DNA of 8,542 nt from Anaeromyxobacteraceae bacterium (GTDB lineage: Bacteria > Myxococcota > Myxococcia > Myxococcales > Anaeromyxobacteraceae): NCBI GenBank assembly GCA_027349605.1, contig DAIEMM010000423.1, positions 1 through 8,542 of the forward strand, given 5' to 3'. The notes below the pieces were generated by a model that saw only the letters and a program-made list of their open reading frames with translations, was not told where the DNA came from and did no database searches. The translations under genes were made by a program, and so were the position numbers. Positions 6,106 through 8,542 of the stretch are shown piece after piece; the stretch's first letter is position 1, and the number at the start of each line of letters is the position of its first letter.

Positions 6106-6141
6106 CCGCCCCGGGGAAAAATCCTGGCGGCGATCCCCACG

Positions 6142-7269
6142 ATGTCGGTCAATGGTCGGACCATGTCCCGACCCCTTGCCCTCGCCCTCGCCGCCGCCCT
6201 GACGTTCGCCGCGCTCGCCCCGGCCGACGCCTCCGCCTGCACGACGTTCCGGATCCGCTCGAAGGACGGCGCCATCCTCATCGGCCGCTCGATGGAGCTC
6301 GGCATGCCGCTCGAGAGCGCGGTCATGATCGTGCCGCGCGGCTACCCCCTCTCGGCGACGCGGCCCGACCAGAAGCCCGGGACGGCCTGGGTCGCGAAGT
6401 ACGGCTTCGCCGGGATGAACACGCTCGGCCACGACATCTCGACCGACGGCCTGAACGAGGCCGGGCTCTCGGTCGGCACGCTCTACATCCCGGAGTTCGT
6501 CCAGTACCAGCCCTTCCCGGCCCAGGCCGGCAAGGACGCGATCTCGAACCTCGAGCTCTCGAACTGGCTCCTCTCCCGCTTCGCGACCGTCGCCGAGGTC
6601 CGGGCCGCCCTGCCGGCCGTCGCCGTCTACGACCTCGTCATCCCCCCGGCGGGGCCGCAGCCGCTCCACTGGGCCATCGCCGACGCCCAGGGCGGCGCCA
6701 TCGTCGTCGAGTACGTGGGCGGGGAGCTCCGCATCCACGAGAACCCCATCGGGACCCTCACGAATTCCCCCAACTTCGACTGGCACCTCACCAACCTGCG
6801 CAACCACGTGGACCTCACGAACCAGAACGTGGACGGGCTCCGGCTCGGGACGGTGGAGATCCGGCCGCTCGGCCAGGGCTCGGGCATGCTCGGGGTGCCG
6901 GGCGACTACACGCCGCCCGGCCGCTTCGTCCGGGCCACCGCGCTCGCCTGGTCCACCGTCCCGCCCCCCACCGCGACCGAGGGCGCCAACGCCGCCTTCC
7001 ACGTCCTCAACGCGGTGGACATCCCCATCGGAGCGGTGGCGCAGCGGGTCCCGGGCAAGGACGGCGCCGCCCCCACCCTCGCCTACGAGCAGACCCAGTG
7101 GGCCACCGTTCACGACCTGACGAACCGGCTCCTCTACTTCCGCACCTACGGGAACCTGGCCATCCGGAAAGTGGACCTCGGGAAGCTCGACTGGACGGCG
7201 AGGACCATCCGCCACATCCCCATGCCCACCGGGATGCAGGCCGAGGACGTCACCGCGCAGGCGAGGTGA
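6142..7269 (+). CDS. Exported choloylglycine hydrolase / penicillin V acylase family Ntn-hydrolase (linear amide C-N hydrolase)
   Basis: The 375-residue precursor has a signal peptide ending PADASA, followed directly by C33. C33 is the expected N-terminal nucleophile (Cys2 of bile salt hydrolases) in CTTFRIRSKDGAILIGRSME. R49 falls 16 residues later, matching Arg18, and E52 replaces the usual Asp21. LTNSPNFDWHLTNLRNH (206-222) holds the conserved Asn175 region, and GVPGDYTPPGRFVRAT (251-266) supplies the Arg228 equivalent, R261. Around the position that is Asn82 in bile salt hydrolases and Tyr82 in penicillin V acylase, the protein reads TLY, with Y115. The family cleaves linear amides: conjugated bile salts, penicillin V, and in some Gram-negatives N-acyl-homoserine lactones. 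An acylase role in signal or antibiotic breakdown is plausible for an environmental bacterium but is not shown. Two ATGs compete (6142 and 6163). Neither has a strong ribosome binding site, and the second gives a neat MSRPLALALAAAL signal peptide (368 residues). The gene ends 22 bases from the convergent dehydrogenase. Confidence 0.88.
   Translation: MSVNGRTMSRPLALALAAALTFAALAPADASACTTFRIRSKDGAILIGRSMELGMPLESAVMIVPRGYPLSATRPDQKPGTAWVAKYGFAGMNTLGHDISTDGLNEAGLSVGTLYIPEFVQYQPFPAQAGKDAISNLELSNWLLSRFATVAEVRAALPAVAVYDLVIPPAGPQPLHWAIADAQGGAIVVEYVGGELRIHENPIGTLTNSPNFDWHLTNLRNHVDLTNQNVDGLRLGTVEIRPLGQGSGMLGVPGDYTPPGRFVRATALAWSTVPPPTATEGANAAFHVLNAVDIPIGAVAQRVPGKDGAAPTLAYEQTQWATVHDLTNRLLYFRTYGNLAIRKVDLGKLDWTARTIRHIPMPTGMQAEDVTAQAR
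6154..6173 (+). other. Imperfect 20-bp palindrome over the second candidate start of the hydrolase
   Basis: GGTCGG (6154-6159) and CCGACC (6168-6173) pair perfectly, with CATG at the centre. The ATG at 6163 sits in the eight-base loop. It may be a start-site hairpin or chance in GC-rich DNA. Confidence 0.25.
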
Positions 7270-7291
7270 GGGACGGGACCGGCGGGCGGCG

Positions 7292-8395
7292 CTACTCCCC
7301 GACGGTGACCACCTGCTTCAGCCCGGACCCGGGGTGCCGGAAGGCCTCCGGCGCCTCGTCGATGGAGATGCGGCTCGCGATGAGGCGCGACAGGGCGCCC
7401 GGCCAGCGGCGCGCGAAGAGCCACAGGTCCTGGATGGCGGCCCGGTAGGCCTCGGCGCTGGGGTGGACCGGCCCGAGGATGACCTGGTTCCGCTGCACCA
7501 TCCCGTGGAGCAGGAAGCCCGCGTCGAGGGTGAAGGCGCCGCGGCGGCCCGGGACGCCGGTGAGGAGGTACACGCCGTTGCGCCCCAGGTGCTCCATGGC
7601 GGCGAGCGCGTCGGGGGTGGCGCCGGTGGCCTCGAGCATCACGTCGATGCGCCCGAGGTGGCCGGCGAGCGACTGCAGCTTCTCCTAGTCGGCGGTGACG
7701 AACTGGGCCCCGATGGACTCGGCGAACTCGGCCTTGTCGCCGCGCCCGGCGTGCGAGTACACGGTGACCTTGTAGCCGCGCACCACGAGCGCCATGGCGC
7801 CGAGGAGCGCCACCGGCCCGGCCCCGAGCACGAGCGCCCGCTTGCCCGCGCCCCCGGTCTCGCCGAGCGCCGCCCAGGGGAGCCGCTTCTGCACCTGCTC
7901 GAGCTCGGCGATGGCCGTCTCGGCGATGGAGAGCGGCTGGGTCAGCACCGCCACTTCGCGCAGCTCGCGCGGCACCGGCTGCAGCCAGCGGGCGTCGTCG
8001 GAGAAGCGCTCGGCCAGGAAGCCGTGGGCCTCCTTGATGCCGCGCTGGGTGTACTCGCCGGAGAGGCAGAAGTCGGGGCGCCCCATGCGGCAGGCCCGGC
8101 AGGTCTCGCGGCGGCAGGGGCGGCGCACGGTGGGGACGACCAGGTCGCCGGGGCGGATGCGGCGCACCGACGAGCCCACCTCCACCACCTCGCCCACCGC
8201 CTCGTGGCCGAGGACCAGGTAGGGGGAGTCCGGCGGCGGGGCGCCCATGCGGTAGGCCGCGATCTCGCGGTCGGTCCCGCAGAACCCCACCTCGAGGACC
8301 CGCACCACCACGTCGCCGGGGGCGAGGATGGCGGGTTCACGGTGATCGACCAGGCGGAGCGCGCGCTCCTCCGGGAAGACGGCGACTGCTTTCAT
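7292..8395 (-). pseudogene. Zinc-dependent glucose 1-dehydrogenase-type medium-chain dehydrogenase, interrupted by one in-frame amber codon
   Basis: Read through the stop, the frame encodes 366 amino acids plus one amber, the normal size for archaeal/bacterial glucose dehydrogenases of the zinc alcohol dehydrogenase superfamily. They oxidise glucose or related aldoses with NAD(P)+. C39 in FCGTD and H64-E65 in GHE are catalytic-zinc positions. C94-x4-C99-x2-C102-x7-C110 is the structural zinc lobe. RGIKEAHGFLAE and LTQPLSIAE are glucose-dehydrogenase-like, and LVLGAGPVALLG (188-199) is the Rossmann loop. TAG at 7685-7687 (codon 237) follows AQFVTAD; the frame then continues for 130 codons with EKLQSLAGHLGRIDVMLEAT up to GLKQVVTVGE. 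Without that part, the nucleotide-binding domain is broken. Either the gene is freshly inactivated, the base is a sequencing error, or the amber is read through. The ATG is preceded by a CGAGG-like site and lies 16 bases after the stop of the dihydroorotate-dehydrogenase-like gene, suggesting co-transcription. Confidence 0.85.
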
Positions 8396-8411
8396 GGGGG
8401 GCCTCGCCCGT

Positions 8412-8542
8412 CTACATGTTCTGCGACAGGATCAGGTTCACGTACTGTGCGCGCTCGAAGGCGCGCGGGTCGCGGGCCTCCTTCTGCGACAGCGAGCCAC
8501 GGAAGTCGGCCAGCGCGGAGTAGTGCCCGCGCTCCATCCACT
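8412..8542 (-). CDS. Dihydroorotate dehydrogenase-like protein (C-terminal end only)
   Basis: Only the last 43 codons are in the window; the gene enters from the right edge and stops at TAG (8412-8414). The visible end reads WMERGHYSALADFRGSLSQ, then KEARDPRAFERAQYV, and closes NLILSQNM. The pattern of a W-x-E-x-x-x-Y segment, RGS[LM]SQ and DP-x-AFERA-x-Y is one I recognise from the C terminus of the dihydroorotate dehydrogenase-like flavoproteins (PyrD-related, TIM-barrel), often annotated as such without proven pyrimidine function. The FMN-binding barrel and active-site residues lie outside the window, so function cannot be confirmed. It is on the same strand as, and 16 bases upstream of, the dehydrogenase-type gene, so they may share a transcript. 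The assignment rests on a short segment. Confidence 0.7.
   Translation of the reverse strand, partial: WMERGHYSALADFRGSLSQKEARDPRAFERAQYVNLILSQNM

Noticed and set aside
5887..6141. 85-codon N-terminal extension of the Ntn-hydrolase into the second FKBP gene
   Set aside because: The extension is an out-of-frame shadow of the FKBP. A clear signal peptide followed by the nucleophile Cys sets the start at 6142 or 6163.
7270..7291. Bidirectional terminator between the convergent hydrolase and dehydrogenase genes
   Set aside because: The 22-base gap is GC-rich but has no convincing inverted repeat or T-run on either strand.
7292..7642. Independent small gene (116 codons) after the amber codon
   Set aside because: It is in the same frame as the upstream dehydrogenase and matches its C-terminal half, the family motifs run across the stop, and its ATG is merely an internal Met. 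It is treated as part of one interrupted gene.
7685..7687. Selenocysteine insertion as an explanation for the internal stop
   Set aside because: The codon is TAG, not TGA, so the selenocysteine system does not apply.
1..8542. Mobile element, CRISPR array, tRNA or riboswitch
   Set aside because: No transposase or integrase motif, no array of spaced identical repeats, no cloverleaf with a CCA or T-loop signature, and no known riboswitch core was recognised on either strand by eye. A computed search (tRNAscan-SE, Infernal) would be needed to exclude weak hits.

Overview
The window is very GC-rich (about 70% by impression) with G/C-dominated third codon positions. The protein set is typical of a Gram-negative soil or sediment bacterium. 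The overall feel is of a Myxococcota / former Deltaproteobacteria genome such as Anaeromyxobacter, but this is inferred from composition and gene style, not proven. No tRNA, rRNA, insertion sequence, phage gene or CRISPR array was seen, and the region reads as ordinary chromosome.

Layout. (1) Positions 1-2352, minus strand: a tightly coupled run transcribed right to left, ldcA (L,D-carboxypeptidase), then a cytoplasmic beta-lactamase-fold serine hydrolase, then mpl (murein tripeptide ligase, 5' part only). Both junctions are 4-base ATGA overlaps. Together this looks like a peptidoglycan-recycling operon in which the middle enzyme is the unassigned step. (2) Positions 2353-2479: a divergent intergenic region with a candidate ldcA promoter and a pair of direct repeats upstream of acs. 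(3) Positions 2480-4375, plus strand: an AMP-forming acetyl-CoA synthetase with the key residues intact. (4) Positions 4376-6055, plus strand: a perfect 10-bp hairpin, then two adjacent exported FKBP-type prolyl isomerases one base apart. The first carries a duplicated N-terminal domain. (5) Positions 6056-6141: a GC-rich hairpin, probably a terminator. (6) Positions 6142-7269, plus strand: an exported Ntn-hydrolase of the choloylglycine hydrolase / penicillin V acylase family. (7) Positions 7292-8542, minus strand: the 3' end of a dihydroorotate-dehydrogenase-like gene followed by a zinc-dependent glucose-dehydrogenase-type gene. The latter is interrupted by one in-frame amber codon while its downstream frame stays fully open.

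How the genes relate. The first cluster plausibly trims and re-ligates wall peptides in the cytoplasm. The FKBP pair would assist folding in the periplasm. Acs activates acetate for central metabolism. The remaining genes have no evident pathway link. I do not see a clear new multi-gene system. The observations most worth following are the recycling cassette with its unassigned serine hydrolase, the duplicated-domain FKBP next to its paralogue, the hairpin with two alternative partners before the FKBP genes, and the amber-interrupted dehydrogenase.
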